From: Thermomonas haemolytica
GTDB lineage: Bacteria; Pseudomonadota; Gammaproteobacteria; Xanthomonadales; Xanthomonadaceae
Assembly (NCBI RefSeq): GCF_004346265.1
Contig: NZ_SMAP01000001.1
Coordinates: 434,001-498,000 of the forward strand
Direction: 5' to 3'
Length of the DNA: 64,000 nt
Of the stretch, positions 40,059-48,317 are shown piece by piece. Made by a program: the position numbers and the translations under genes. How positions within the stretch are numbered: position 1 is the stretch's first letter; every line of letters starts with the position of its first letter. The notes beneath the pieces were generated by a model. The model saw only the letters and a program-made list of their open reading frames with translations, searched no databases and had not been told where the DNA came from.

Positions 40059-40064
40059 TAAACT
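40059..40064 (+). promoter_or_regulatory. -10-like element of xseB
   Basis: TAAACT ends 7 bp before the xseB ATG; the same hexamer and spacing occur before accA. It suggests a leaderless xseB-ispA transcript. No clear -35 is visible. Confidence 0.35.
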
Positions 40065-40071
40065 TGCCGGC

Positions 40072-40362
40072 ATGGCCAAGACACCCGATACCCAGGCAGC
40101 GCCGCAAGACGCCTCGGCAGTCGCCGACTTCGAGCAGTCGATGCAGGCGCTGGAGCAGCTGGTCGCGAAGATGGAAGCCGGCGATATGACGCTGGAGGAG
40201 TCGCTGGCCGCCTACGAACGCGGGGTCGGCCTGTACCGACGCTGCCAGTCCGCGCTGGAGCAGGCCGAGCTGCGGGTGCGCCAGCTCAGCGATCCGGCGC
40301 GCCCGGAGCAGGCCAATCCCTTCGAGAACGACGATAACCCCTTCGAAAGCGACGATGACTGA
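40072..40362 (+). CDS. xseB: Exodeoxyribonuclease VII small subunit
   Basis: XseB forms with XseA a nuclease that degrades single-stranded DNA. The 96-residue protein shows the family core [20 protein letters not shown] followed by [21 protein letters not shown] (about residues 17-64). The acidic tail [12 protein letters not shown] is longer than in E. coli (80 residues). It overlaps the ispA start by 8 bp, the conserved xseB-ispA pairing. Confidence 0.95.
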   Translation: MAKTPDTQAAPQDASAVADFEQSMQALEQLVAKMEAGDMTLEESLAAYERGVGLYRRCQSALEQAELRVRQLSDPARPEQANPFENDDNPFESDDD

Positions 40363-41230
40363 AGCGGCCCTGGCGCGCTGGCGCGCGCGGGTGGAGGCCG
40401 CGCTGGAGGCCGCCCTGCCCGATCCCGCGCGGGACCCGCAGCGCCTGCACGCGGCCATGCGCCATGGCGTGCTGAACGGCGGCAAGCGCATGCGTCCGCT
40501 GCTGGTGTATGCCACGGGCAGCGCGCTGGGCGCTTCCGATGCGGCGTTGGATGCGGCGGCAGTGGCGGTGGAACTGGTGCACTGCTATTCGCTGGTGCAC
40601 GACGACCTGCCGGCGATGGACAACGACGCCCTGCGCCGCGGCCAGCCCACCGTGCACGTGGCGTTCGACGAGGCCACCGCGATCCTCGCCGGCGACGCAT
40701 TGCAGGCGCTGGCGTTCGAGCAGCTCGCCACTGCCCCGCAGGCGTCGGACGTGCGCATCGCGATGCTGGCGGAGCTGGCGCGCGCCGCCGGCGTGGCCGG
40801 CATGTGCGGCGGACAGGCACTGGATATCGATGCCACCGGGCGCGCCATCGACCTGCCCGCGCTGGAACGCCTGCACGCGCTCAAGACCGGCGCCCTGCTG
40901 CGCTGCGCGGTGCGCCTGGGCGCGCTGGCCGGGCACGCCACGCCAGAGCAGTCCGCGGCGCTGGACAGCTATGCCGAAGCGCTGGGGCTGGCATTCCAGA
41001 TCAAGGACGATCTGCTCGATATCGAAGGCGACTCGGCCACCCTCGGCAAGACCGCCGGCAAGGACATCGCGCAGGACAAGGCGACCTTCCCGGCCCTGCT
41101 CGGCAGCGCGGCCAGCCAGGCCCGGCTGCAGGCGCTGTCCGCGCAGATGCAGGCGGCGCTGGACGCGCTGGCAATTGATACCGAAGCGCTTTCCCTGCTG
41201 GCGCGGCAGGTAGTGCAGCGCCAGCACTAA
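40355..41230 (+). CDS. ispA: Farnesyl diphosphate synthase
   Basis: IspA condenses IPP with DMAPP and GPP to FPP, the substrate of UppS. The 291-residue prenyltransferase has the first Asp-rich motif DDLPAMD (83-89), GGKRMRP, and the second [12 protein letters not shown]. The start ATG lies inside xseB. dxs, which often follows, is not here; the convergent rhlE ends 16 bp away. Confidence 0.95.
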   Translation: MTEAALARWRARVEAALEAALPDPARDPQRLHAAMRHGVLNGGKRMRPLLVYATGSALGASDAALDAAAVAVELVHCYSLVHDDLPAMDNDALRRGQPTVHVAFDEATAILAGDALQALAFEQLATAPQASDVRIAMLAELARAAGVAGMCGGQALDIDATGRAIDLPALERLHALKTGALLRCAVRLGALAGHATPEQSAALDSYAEALGLAFQIKDDLLDIEGDSATLGKTAGKDIAQDKATFPALLGSAASQARLQALSAQMQAALDALAIDTEALSLLARQVVQRQH

Positions 41231-41246
41231 CGCGGAGACCGCGCGC

Positions 41247-42581
41247 TCAGCGCGCCTGGCGGCGACCGCCCTGGGCCCCGCCACCGCGGCGGCCCTCGCC
41301 CTGCCCATCGCGGGCGGGCTTTGCGCCCGTGTGCGCGTGCGCATGCGCCTCCGCGCTGCGCGGCTTGCCGTGCGGGCGGCGGTTGCGGCCCGGGCGCGGG
41401 CCGCGCGCCGCATCGGCGAACGGCGCGGCGTCGGTGCGGATGGCGCGGCTGGGCTCGAAGCCCGGCACCGTTTGCATCGTGATCTCGCGGCCCAGCAGCT
41501 TCTGGATCTGGCGCAGCAGCCCGGCCTCGTCCGGCGACACCAGCGAGATCGCCTCGCCGCTGGCGCCGTTGCGGCCGGTGCGGCCGATGCGGTGGACGTA
41601 GTCCTCGGCCACCATCGGCAGGTCGTGGTTGATCACCAGCGGCAGCTGTGGGATGTCCAGCCCGCGCGCGGCCACGTCGGTGGCGACCAGGATCCGGACA
41701 CGGCCGCTCTTGAACTCCGACAGCGCCTTCTGGCGCGCGGCCTGGCTCTTGTTGCCGTGGATCGCCAGCGCCGGCAGCCCGGCCTTCTCCAGCTGCTCGG
41801 CCAGGCGGTTGCAGCCGTGCTTGGTCTTGCCGAACACCAGCACCTGGTCGGCGTGGCGGCGGGCCAGGATGTCGACCAGCAGGTCGCGCTTCTTCGCCGC
41901 ATCCACCGGATGCGCGTGGTGGCGGATGGTCTCGACCACGGTGTTCTGCGCGGCCACCTGCACCTGCCGCGGGTCCTGCATGAACTCCAGCGCCAGCGCC
42001 TTGATGCGCGGCTCGAAGGTGGCCGAGAACAGCAGCGTCTGCCGCTGCGCCGGCACGTGCTTCATCACCCGCTTGATCGAGGGCAAAAAGCCCATGTCCA
42101 GCATGCGGTCGGCCTCGTCCAGCACCAGCATGCGCACGTCGCCGAGCTTGCAGGTGCCACGCTCGAGGTGGTCGATCAGGCGCCCGGGGCAGGCCACCAG
42201 CACGTCCACGCCGCGCCGGAACGCCTCCACCTGCGGCTGCATGCCCACGCCGCCGAACAGCGCAGTGACGTTGATGCGCAGGTGCTTGGCATAGGCGCGC
42301 AGGTTGTCGGTGATCTGCACCGCCAGCTCGCGGGTGGGGGTGAGCACCAGCACCCGCGGCCGGCGCAGGCCTTCGGGCTTGGGCAGTTCGGCCAGCTTCT
42401 GCAGCAGCGGCAGGCCGAACGCGGCGGTCTTGCCGGTCCCGGTCTGGGCACCGCCCAGCACGTCGTGGCCGGCCAGCACCAGCGGGATCGCCTGCGCCTG
42501 GATCGGGGTCGGGGTGGCATAGCCTTGCTCGGCCAGCGCGCGCAGCAACGCGGGCGCAAGGCCCAGGGATTCGAACGACAT
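41247..42581 (-). CDS. rhlE: DEAD-box ATP-dependent RNA helicase (RhlE-like)
   Basis: This 444-residue RNA helicase shows the Q motif (GYATPTPIQAQAIP), Walker A AQTGTGKT (45-52), LVLDEADRMLDMGF, SATF, and motif VI HRIGRTGRNG. The C-terminal 70 residues are Arg/Gly/His-rich and basic, probably binding RNA. The ATG at 42581 has GAGGAG 8-9 nt upstream; a GTG at 42590 would destroy it. RhlE proteins take part in ribosome assembly and mRNA decay, often at low temperature. The 5' region before it is long (about 220 nt from a possible promoter). Confidence 0.9.
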   Translation of the reverse strand: MSFESLGLAPALLRALAEQGYATPTPIQAQAIPLVLAGHDVLGGAQTGTGKTAAFGLPLLQKLAELPKPEGLRRPRVLVLTPTRELAVQITDNLRAYAKHLRINVTALFGGVGMQPQVEAFRRGVDVLVACPGRLIDHLERGTCKLGDVRMLVLDEADRMLDMGFLPSIKRVMKHVPAQRQTLLFSATFEPRIKALALEFMQDPRQVQVAAQNTVVETIRHHAHPVDAAKKRDLLVDILARRHADQVLVFGKTKHGCNRLAEQLEKAGLPALAIHGNKSQAARQKALSEFKSGRVRILVATDVAARGLDIPQLPLVINHDLPMVAEDYVHRIGRTGRNGASGEAISLVSPDEAGLLRQIQKLLGREITMQTVPGFEPSRAIRTDAAPFADAARGPRPGRNRRPHGKPRSAEAHAHAHTGAKPARDGQGEGRRGGGAQGGRRQAR

Positions 42582-42907
42582 CGGGAACACTCCTCAAGGA
42601 ACGGCACGCGCACGCGGCGCGCACCACCCGGGCGTTCCTGTCGAACCGCGCCGCGGGCATGCATGGCACGACGCCGGGATTCCGGGCCGTGTCTGCGCAA
42701 CGATGAGCGTACGGGGAAGAAAGCCGCACAAGGCGGCCGGCTTGATCAGGAAAAACGCGACCTTCGCGGAGGAAGGGGGATCAGCCGTGCGCAGAATGCG
42801 CGCATTGTACGCGAAATGCCGCTACCTGCCTGCACCGGGCTTTCCTCGCGCACCGCGCCATGCGAGGCTTGTGGCTTCCGCATGCTCGTCGCTCCCGGTT
42901 CCCGCTC
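42582..42907 (-). promoter_or_regulatory. Gene-free interval: likely rhlE leader and promoter
   Basis: No gene is convincing in this 326-bp divergent interval. On the minus strand TACAAT (42809-42804) is the best -10. It would give rhlE an untranslated leader near 215 nt. A short hairpin (gccgc-cttgt-gcggc, 42737-42723) followed by TTTCTT lies in it. Long leaders are common for DEAD-box helicase genes and can mediate autoregulation or cold response, but nothing in the sequence proves it. No clear DoxX promoter was found on the other strand. Confidence 0.35.
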
Positions 42908-43255
42908 ATGAAGATCGAAGTCCGCATCGCGCAGTGGCTGCTGGCTGCGCTGTTTTTCCTGACCGGCGCCCTGCGCCTGTGGCAGGCCCTGCACGGCATT
43001 GCCATCAGCGATACGACCCTGCTGATGAGCACGGCCCAGGTCGTGCTGGGCGTACTGCTGGCCTCCGGCTGGCAGCTGCGCATCGTGGCCCTGTGCGCGG
43101 CGGTGTTGCTGCTGATCGACGCCGCGCTGGCGCATCCGTTCTGGAAGCTGTCCGGCGCCAACCTCACGGCATCGCTGCTGGCCTTCCTCAAGCATATGGG
43201 CCTGGTGGCCGGGCTGCTGTTGCTCTCCACGGCCGGCGGCGCGCGCCGGCGCTGA
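42908..43255 (+). CDS. DoxX-family small membrane protein
   Basis: This 115-residue inner-membrane protein has four hydrophobic segments. Its layout resembles the DoxX/DoxD group: WLLAALFFLTGALRLW in the first helix, a second QVVLGVLLASGW, and the LIDAALAHPFWKL segment. These proteins are of loosely defined function, some associated with thiosulfate or quinone metabolism. The ATG at 42908 precedes the first helix directly. It ends 4 bp from the convergent TauE-family gene. Confidence 0.7.
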   Translation: MKIEVRIAQWLLAALFFLTGALRLWQALHGIAISDTTLLMSTAQVVLGVLLASGWQLRIVALCAAVLLLIDAALAHPFWKLSGANLTASLLAFLKHMGLVAGLLLLSTAGGARRR

Positions 43256-43259
43256 GCGT

Positions 43260-43994
43260 TCAACCGGCGGCCTGCCACAGGGTCACAAGGCCGATCGCAA
43301 ACACCAGCAGCAGCGCGATGCGGCGGAAGATCGCCTGCGGCAGCCGCGCCAGGATGCGCCGGCCCAGCCAGGTGCCAGCCAGCGCCACCACCGCCAGCAG
43401 CGGCACCCACACCAGGTCGTGGGCGTGGAGGTAGCCGTTGCGCGCGTACACCAGGCCGCGGCTGAGGTCGATCGCGAGGTCAATCGCCGCCGAGGTCGCC
43501 ACGAACACCTCCTTGCGCAGGTCGAACGCGGCCATGGTGATGCCGCGCACCGCGCCGCCGGTGCCCACCAGCCCGGCCATGCCGCCGGACAACACCCCGC
43601 CCAGCACCGCATTGCCGGTGCTGGCGCGCACCTTCCAGCGCGGACGCAGCAGCATCCAGCCGCTGAGCGCGAGCAGGAACAGCGCCAGCACCCCGGTCAG
43701 CCAGCGGGTGTCGATCGCGGCCGAGGCCAGCCCGCCCAGCACCGCGCAGGCCACCGCGGGCACGCCCAGCCGCAGCAGCAGGCCATAGTCGATTCCGGCG
43801 CGGAACAACCCGAGCTTGCTCAGGTTGCTGGCCAGGTGGAACAGCGCGGTGATGCCGAGCACCGACTGGAAGTCGAAGTAGAAATTCGCGATCGGCACGA
43901 AGAACACCGACGAGCCGAACCCGCCCACGGTGCCGGCGACCTCGGCCAGCAGCGCCAACAGCAAAAATCCCGCGCCGCGGCCGAACCCCGGCAT
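43260..43994 (-). CDS. TauE/SafE-family membrane transporter
   Basis: This 244-residue protein has about seven to eight helices and two TauE repeats. The N-terminal repeat has VAGTVGGFGSSVFFVP. The second has GGVLSGGMAGLVGTGGAVRG, whose Gly-rich helix is the family signature. Members are putative anion (sulfite, sulfonate) exporters; the substrate is unknown. The ATG shares a base with the stop of the upstream beta-CASP gene (TGATG), so the two are translated together. Confidence 0.85.
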   Translation of the reverse strand: MPGFGRGAGFLLLALLAEVAGTVGGFGSSVFFVPIANFYFDFQSVLGITALFHLASNLSKLGLFRAGIDYGLLLRLGVPAVACAVLGGLASAAIDTRWLTGVLALFLLALSGWMLLRPRWKVRASTGNAVLGGVLSGGMAGLVGTGGAVRGITMAAFDLRKEVFVATSAAIDLAIDLSRGLVYARNGYLHAHDLVWVPLLAVVALAGTWLGRRILARLPQAIFRRIALLLVFAIGLVTLWQAAG

Positions 43995-45367
43995 CAGACG
44001 TCCAGCACCAGTCCCGGGCGCGGCAGCACCGCCTGCACGCCGTGGCGGGTCAGGATCTCGCCGGCCAGCGCCTCGCGCGCGCGCTCCTCGCCGTGCACCA
44101 GCGCCAGCGGCGGCGGCGCGGAAAACCCCGCATACCAGTCCAGCAGGCCTTGCTGGTCGGCATGCGCGGACAGCCCGCCGACGGTGTGCCGCTGCGCATG
44201 CACCTGCACATCGTGGCCGTGGATGCGCACCCAGCGCGCGCCGTCCACCAGCCGCCGCCCGAGCGTGCCTTCGGCCTGGTAGCCGACGAACACGATCCGG
44301 GTCTGGCGATGCGGCAGGTGCTGGCGCATGTGGTGGAGGATGCGGCCGCCGTTGGCCATGCCGTTGCCGGCGATGATGATGGCCCCGCCGTGGATGCGGT
44401 TGATCGCCATCGACTCCTCCACCGATTCGGTGACGGAGAGGTTCGGCAGCCGGAACGGATTGGGGGTGCCGCGCCACGCCGCGCGCGCCTCGGCGTCGAA
44501 CAGTTCGTGGTGGCGGTCGTACACCTGCACCACCTTCGCGGCCATCGGGCTGTCGAGGAAGATCCGCCAGCGCGCCATGCCCCAGTCGTCCCAGTGGCGG
44601 GCGAACCAGTACAGCAGTTCCTGGGTGCGCCCCACCGCGAACGCCGGGATCAGCACGTTGCCGCCGTCGCGCCAGGCCGCATGCAGGATCTCGCCCAACT
44701 CCTGCACGGTGGCGACGCGGTCGCGGTGGTTGCGATCGCCGTAGGTGGATTCCATCAGCAGCAGGTCGGCCGCGGGCACCGGCTCGGGATCGCGCAGGAT
44801 CGGGGTGCCGCGCATGCCAAGGTCACCGGAGAACACCAGGGTGCGGCCGTCCGCGCGCAGCTCCACGCTGGCCGAGCCGAGGATGTGGCCGGCATCGCGC
44901 AGGGTGAGGTCGACCCCCGGCAGCAGCGCCGGATGCGCGCCATAGGCCAGCGGCCGCACCCGTTCCAGCGTGCGCTGCACGTCCTGCCGGGTGTACAGCG
45001 GCATCGCCTGCGGCTGCCCCGGCCGGCGCCGGCGGTTGGCGCGTTCGGCGTCGCTTTCCTGCAGCGAGGCCGAATCCAGCAGCATGATCGGCAGCAGGTC
45101 GGCGGTGGCGGCCTGGGCGTAGATCGGCCCGCGGAAGCCGGCCATCGCCAGCCGCGGCAGGCGCCCGCAGTGGTCGATGTGGGCGTGGCTGAGCACCACC
45201 GCGTCCAGCGCGGCCGGATCGAACGGGAACGGCGCGAAATTGGCCGCCTCGGCCTCCGGGCTGCCCTGCACCATGCCGCATTCCAGCAGCAGGCGGCGGC
45301 CCGCGGCCTCGACCAGGTGCATCGACCCGGTCACCTGCCCGGCCGCTCCTTGGAAATGCACGCGCAT
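43994..45367 (-). CDS. MBL-fold beta-CASP RNA-processing hydrolase
   Basis: This 457-residue protein combines a metallo-beta-lactamase domain with a beta-CASP insertion, as in CPSF73-like RNases. The zinc motif HAHIDH is at 61-66. Further ligands are in DAGHILGSASVEL and FSGDLG. The beta-CASP part contains ESTYGDRNH and the C-terminal motif HTVGGLSAHADQ. Bacterial relatives act on RNA as endo- or exonucleases, but substrates are not known here. It is followed in operon by a TauE-family transporter gene, a pairing I cannot explain functionally. Confidence 0.9.
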   Translation of the reverse strand: MRVHFQGAAGQVTGSMHLVEAAGRRLLLECGMVQGSPEAEAANFAPFPFDPAALDAVVLSHAHIDHCGRLPRLAMAGFRGPIYAQAATADLLPIMLLDSASLQESDAERANRRRRPGQPQAMPLYTRQDVQRTLERVRPLAYGAHPALLPGVDLTLRDAGHILGSASVELRADGRTLVFSGDLGMRGTPILRDPEPVPAADLLLMESTYGDRNHRDRVATVQELGEILHAAWRDGGNVLIPAFAVGRTQELLYWFARHWDDWGMARWRIFLDSPMAAKVVQVYDRHHELFDAEARAAWRGTPNPFRLPNLSVTESVEESMAINRIHGGAIIIAGNGMANGGRILHHMRQHLPHRQTRIVFVGYQAEGTLGRRLVDGARWVRIHGHDVQVHAQRHTVGGLSAHADQQGLLDWYAGFSAPPPLALVHGEERAREALAGEILTRHGVQAVLPRPGLVLDV

Positions 45368-45484
45368 GCGCCGCCGACTCCCTGAAATGCCCGCGCCAGC
45401 TTACCCCGCCACCCCGACTTCCGGCAGGTGGCGGCGGCGCGCCGCCTCGGGCATGGTGGGCGGGTGCCAACACCGGGACTCCCC

Positions 45485-46858
45485 ATGCGCCTGCTTCCCC
45501 TCGCCTGCGCGCTTGCGCTCGGCACCGCCGCGGCCGTCGCCCGCGCGGCCACGCCCGCCCCTGCCCCGCCGCCCGCGGTGCCCGGAAGCGCGGCCATCGC
45601 CAGCAAGACCCTGGCCAACGGCCTGAAGATCATCGTCTGGCCCGACCACGACATCCCCAGCGCCAACTACTACACCTTCTACAAGGTGGGCAGCCGCAAC
45701 GAGCACGCCGGCATCACCGGCCTGGCGCACTTCTTCGAACACATGATGTTCAACGGCACCACGAAACGTGCGCCAGGCGAATTCGACCGCATCATGGAAG
45801 CAGCCGGCGGCAGCAACAACGCCAGCACCAGCAGCGATTTGACCATCTACACCGACTGGTTCCCGTCCAGCGCGCTGGAGACCATCTTCGACCTCGAGGG
45901 CGACCGCATGGCCCACCTCGCGTTCGACCCCAAGGTGGTGGAGAGCGAGCGCGAGGTGGTGTACAGCGAGCGCCGCAGCAGCGTGGACAACGACAGCATG
46001 GGCACGCTGATGGAGCAGATGCAGGCCAGCGCGTTCCTGGCGCACCCCTACCAGATCCCGACCATCGGCTGGCCCAGCGACATCGAGCACTGGAGCAGCG
46101 ACGACCTCAAGCGCTTCTTCAAGACCTACTACGCGCCCAACAACGCGGTGCTGGTGGTGGCCGGCGACGTGCAGCCGGCGCAGGTGTTCGCGCTGGCCGA
46201 CAAGTACCTGGCCGCGCTGCCGCGCCAGCCGGCGCCGACGCCGGTCACCACGGTCGAGCCGGAGCAGCTGGGCGAGCGCCGGATCGTGGTCGAGCGCGCC
46301 GACGCGCAGTCGCCGATCGTGGCCTACGCCTTCCACAGCGGGCTCGGCGCCGGCAGCAAGGACTTCCCGGTGCTGGAGCTGCTGACCACCCTCCTCGCCC
46401 AGGGCCAGTCCTCGCGCCTGCACCAGCGTCTGGTGGAGCGCGAGCAGGCCGCGGTGAGCGCCGGTGCGTTCGCGGAAGCCGGGTTCGACCCCGGGCTGCT
46501 GTGGGTGTACGCGCTGCTGCCACCGGGCGGCGACATGGCCCGCGCCGAGGCGCTGCTGGACGACGAGCTGGCGAAGATCGCGCGCGACGGCGTGAGCGCC
46601 GCCGAGCTGGACAAGGCCCGCAACCTGAAGCTGTCCGCGTTCTGGCGCGGGATGGCCACCATCAACGGCAAGGCGCAGGCACTGGGCGAGGCCGAGGTGT
46701 TCCAGGGCGACTACCGCAAGGCCTTCGACGCCCCGGACGCCTACGCGGCGGTGACCCCCGCCCAGGTGCAGGCGCTGGCCGCGAAGATCCTGCGCAAGCA
46801 GAACCGCACCACCGGGCTGCTGCAGCCGGTCGCCACCCAGAAGGAGGGCGCACGATGA
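45485..46858 (+). CDS. M16 zinc metallopeptidase, catalytic partner
   Basis: This 457-residue secreted or periplasmic protease has a signal peptide at residues 1-21 (cleavage near ARAAT). The inverted zinc motif HFFEHMMF gives His82, Glu85 and His86, with a downstream Glu in ESEREVVYSERR. Two M16 repeats are visible (about 40-250 and 250-457). The ATG at 45485 directly precedes the signal peptide. The partner gene overlaps its stop by 4 bp. Such pairs act as heterodimers in which only one subunit has the zinc site. Confidence 0.92.
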   Translation: MRLLPLACALALGTAAAVARAATPAPAPPPAVPGSAAIASKTLANGLKIIVWPDHDIPSANYYTFYKVGSRNEHAGITGLAHFFEHMMFNGTTKRAPGEFDRIMEAAGGSNNASTSSDLTIYTDWFPSSALETIFDLEGDRMAHLAFDPKVVESEREVVYSERRSSVDNDSMGTLMEQMQASAFLAHPYQIPTIGWPSDIEHWSSDDLKRFFKTYYAPNNAVLVVAGDVQPAQVFALADKYLAALPRQPAPTPVTTVEPEQLGERRIVVERADAQSPIVAYAFHSGLGAGSKDFPVLELLTTLLAQGQSSRLHQRLVEREQAAVSAGAFAEAGFDPGLLWVYALLPPGGDMARAEALLDDELAKIARDGVSAAELDKARNLKLSAFWRGMATINGKAQALGEAEVFQGDYRKAFDAPDAYAAVTPAQVQALAAKILRKQNRTTGLLQPVATQKEGAR

Positions 46859-48246
46859 GCCGCCTGCGTTTCCTGTTCGCGGCGCTGGCCGCACTGGCGC
46901 TGTCCGCGGCCTCCGCCGCCGGCATCCGCCTGCCCGACTACCAGACCGTGCATCTGGACAACGGCGCCACCCTGCTGCTGGCCCCGCGCAAGGACGTGCC
47001 GATGGTAGCCGCCACCGTGCTGGTGCGCGGCGGTTCGCTGGCCGATCCGCCCGGCAAGGAAGGCACCGCCGACCTGCTGGCCGACATGCTCACCAAGGGG
47101 GCCGGCAGCCGCGACGCGCTGGCCTTCGCGCAGGCGGTGGACGGCGCCGGCGGCAGCTTGAGCTTCGCCAGCACCGGCGAGGCGATCATGGGCCAGGCGC
47201 AGTTCCTGGCCAAGGATGGCGACCTGATGCTGGCGCTGCTGGCCGATGCCCTGCTGCGTCCGCGCATGGACGCATCCGAATTCGACAAGCTGCGGCAGCG
47301 CGCGATCGAGTCGATCGCCGCCGCCAAGGACGCCGACCCGCGCCGACTGATCGGGCAGTACGCGGATGCCTGGCTGTTCCGCGGGCATCCCTACGGGCAC
47401 CCCGACAGCGGCGACGAGACCAGCCTGGCGACGATCACGCTGGATGACTTGCAGGCGTTCCGCCGCCAGCAGATGGGCGGCGACCGCCTGATCATCGCGA
47501 TCGCCGGCGACTTCGACCCCGCGCGGGTGACCGCGCAGGTGCGCCAGGCCTTCGGCGGCTGGGACAAGGCCGCGGGCACGCTGCCGCAGGTGGCCGCCAA
47601 GGCCCGCGAAACCGGCCGCCGGGTGCTGCTGGTGGACAAGCCCGGCGCCACCCAGACCTACTTCGCGCTGGCCAACGTCGGCAGCCGCCGCGACGACCCC
47701 GCGCGCGCCGCGCAGGACCTGGTGCAGACCGCGTTCGGCGGGCGCTTCACCTCGATGCTCAACACCGAGCTGCGGGTGAAATCCGGCCTGACCTATGGCG
47801 CGCGCTCGCAGATCGACCGCCCGCGCCAGCCGGGCGCGGTGGAGATCAGCAGCTTCACCAAGACCGAGACCACCCAGGCCGCGATCGACCTCGCCATCAC
47901 CACCCTCGACCGCCTGCACCGCGAGGGCCTGGACGCGGCCACGGTGCAGTCGGCCAAGCACTACATCGCCGGGCAATACCCGCCCGGGCTGGAGACCGCG
48001 CCGCAGCTGGCCAACGCCATCGCCTGGCTGGCGCTGTACGGCGATGGCCGCGACTACATCGACGGCTACCTCGACCAGGTGGCCGCCGCCACCCCGGCGC
48101 AGGTGGCCGCCGCGCGCGCGGTGTTCCCCGCCAGCCAGGACCTGGTGATCGTGGCCATCGGCGATGCCGCCAGGATCCGCGAGGTGATGCGCCGCTACGG
48201 CCCGCTGACCGAAATGAAACTGTCCGACCCCCGCTTCTCCCCCTGA
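46855..48246 (+). CDS. M16-family peptidase subunit lacking the zinc motif
   Basis: This 463-residue protein has a signal peptide (cleavage near ASAAG) and the M16 fold. Where the partner has HxxEH, this one reads GTADLLADMLTKG, so it lacks the metal ligands and should be non-catalytic. It keeps the substrate-binding signature RFTSMLNTELRVKSGLTYGARS near residue 310. It is translationally coupled to the upstream catalytic subunit, in line with a heterodimeric mitochondrial-processing-peptidase-like pair. Confidence 0.92.
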   Translation: MSRLRFLFAALAALALSAASAAGIRLPDYQTVHLDNGATLLLAPRKDVPMVAATVLVRGGSLADPPGKEGTADLLADMLTKGAGSRDALAFAQAVDGAGGSLSFASTGEAIMGQAQFLAKDGDLMLALLADALLRPRMDASEFDKLRQRAIESIAAAKDADPRRLIGQYADAWLFRGHPYGHPDSGDETSLATITLDDLQAFRRQQMGGDRLIIAIAGDFDPARVTAQVRQAFGGWDKAAGTLPQVAAKARETGRRVLLVDKPGATQTYFALANVGSRRDDPARAAQDLVQTAFGGRFTSMLNTELRVKSGLTYGARSQIDRPRQPGAVEISSFTKTETTQAAIDLAITTLDRLHREGLDAATVQSAKHYIAGQYPPGLETAPQLANAIAWLALYGDGRDYIDGYLDQVAAATPAQVAAARAVFPASQDLVIVAIGDAARIREVMRRYGPLTEMKLSDPRFSP

Positions 48247-48317
48247 CCTGTCTCTCCCTGACCTGCCGCCGGGCAGTACCATCCCGGCTTCTCCCGCCTT
48301 CCCCGGAGCCTGCGTTC

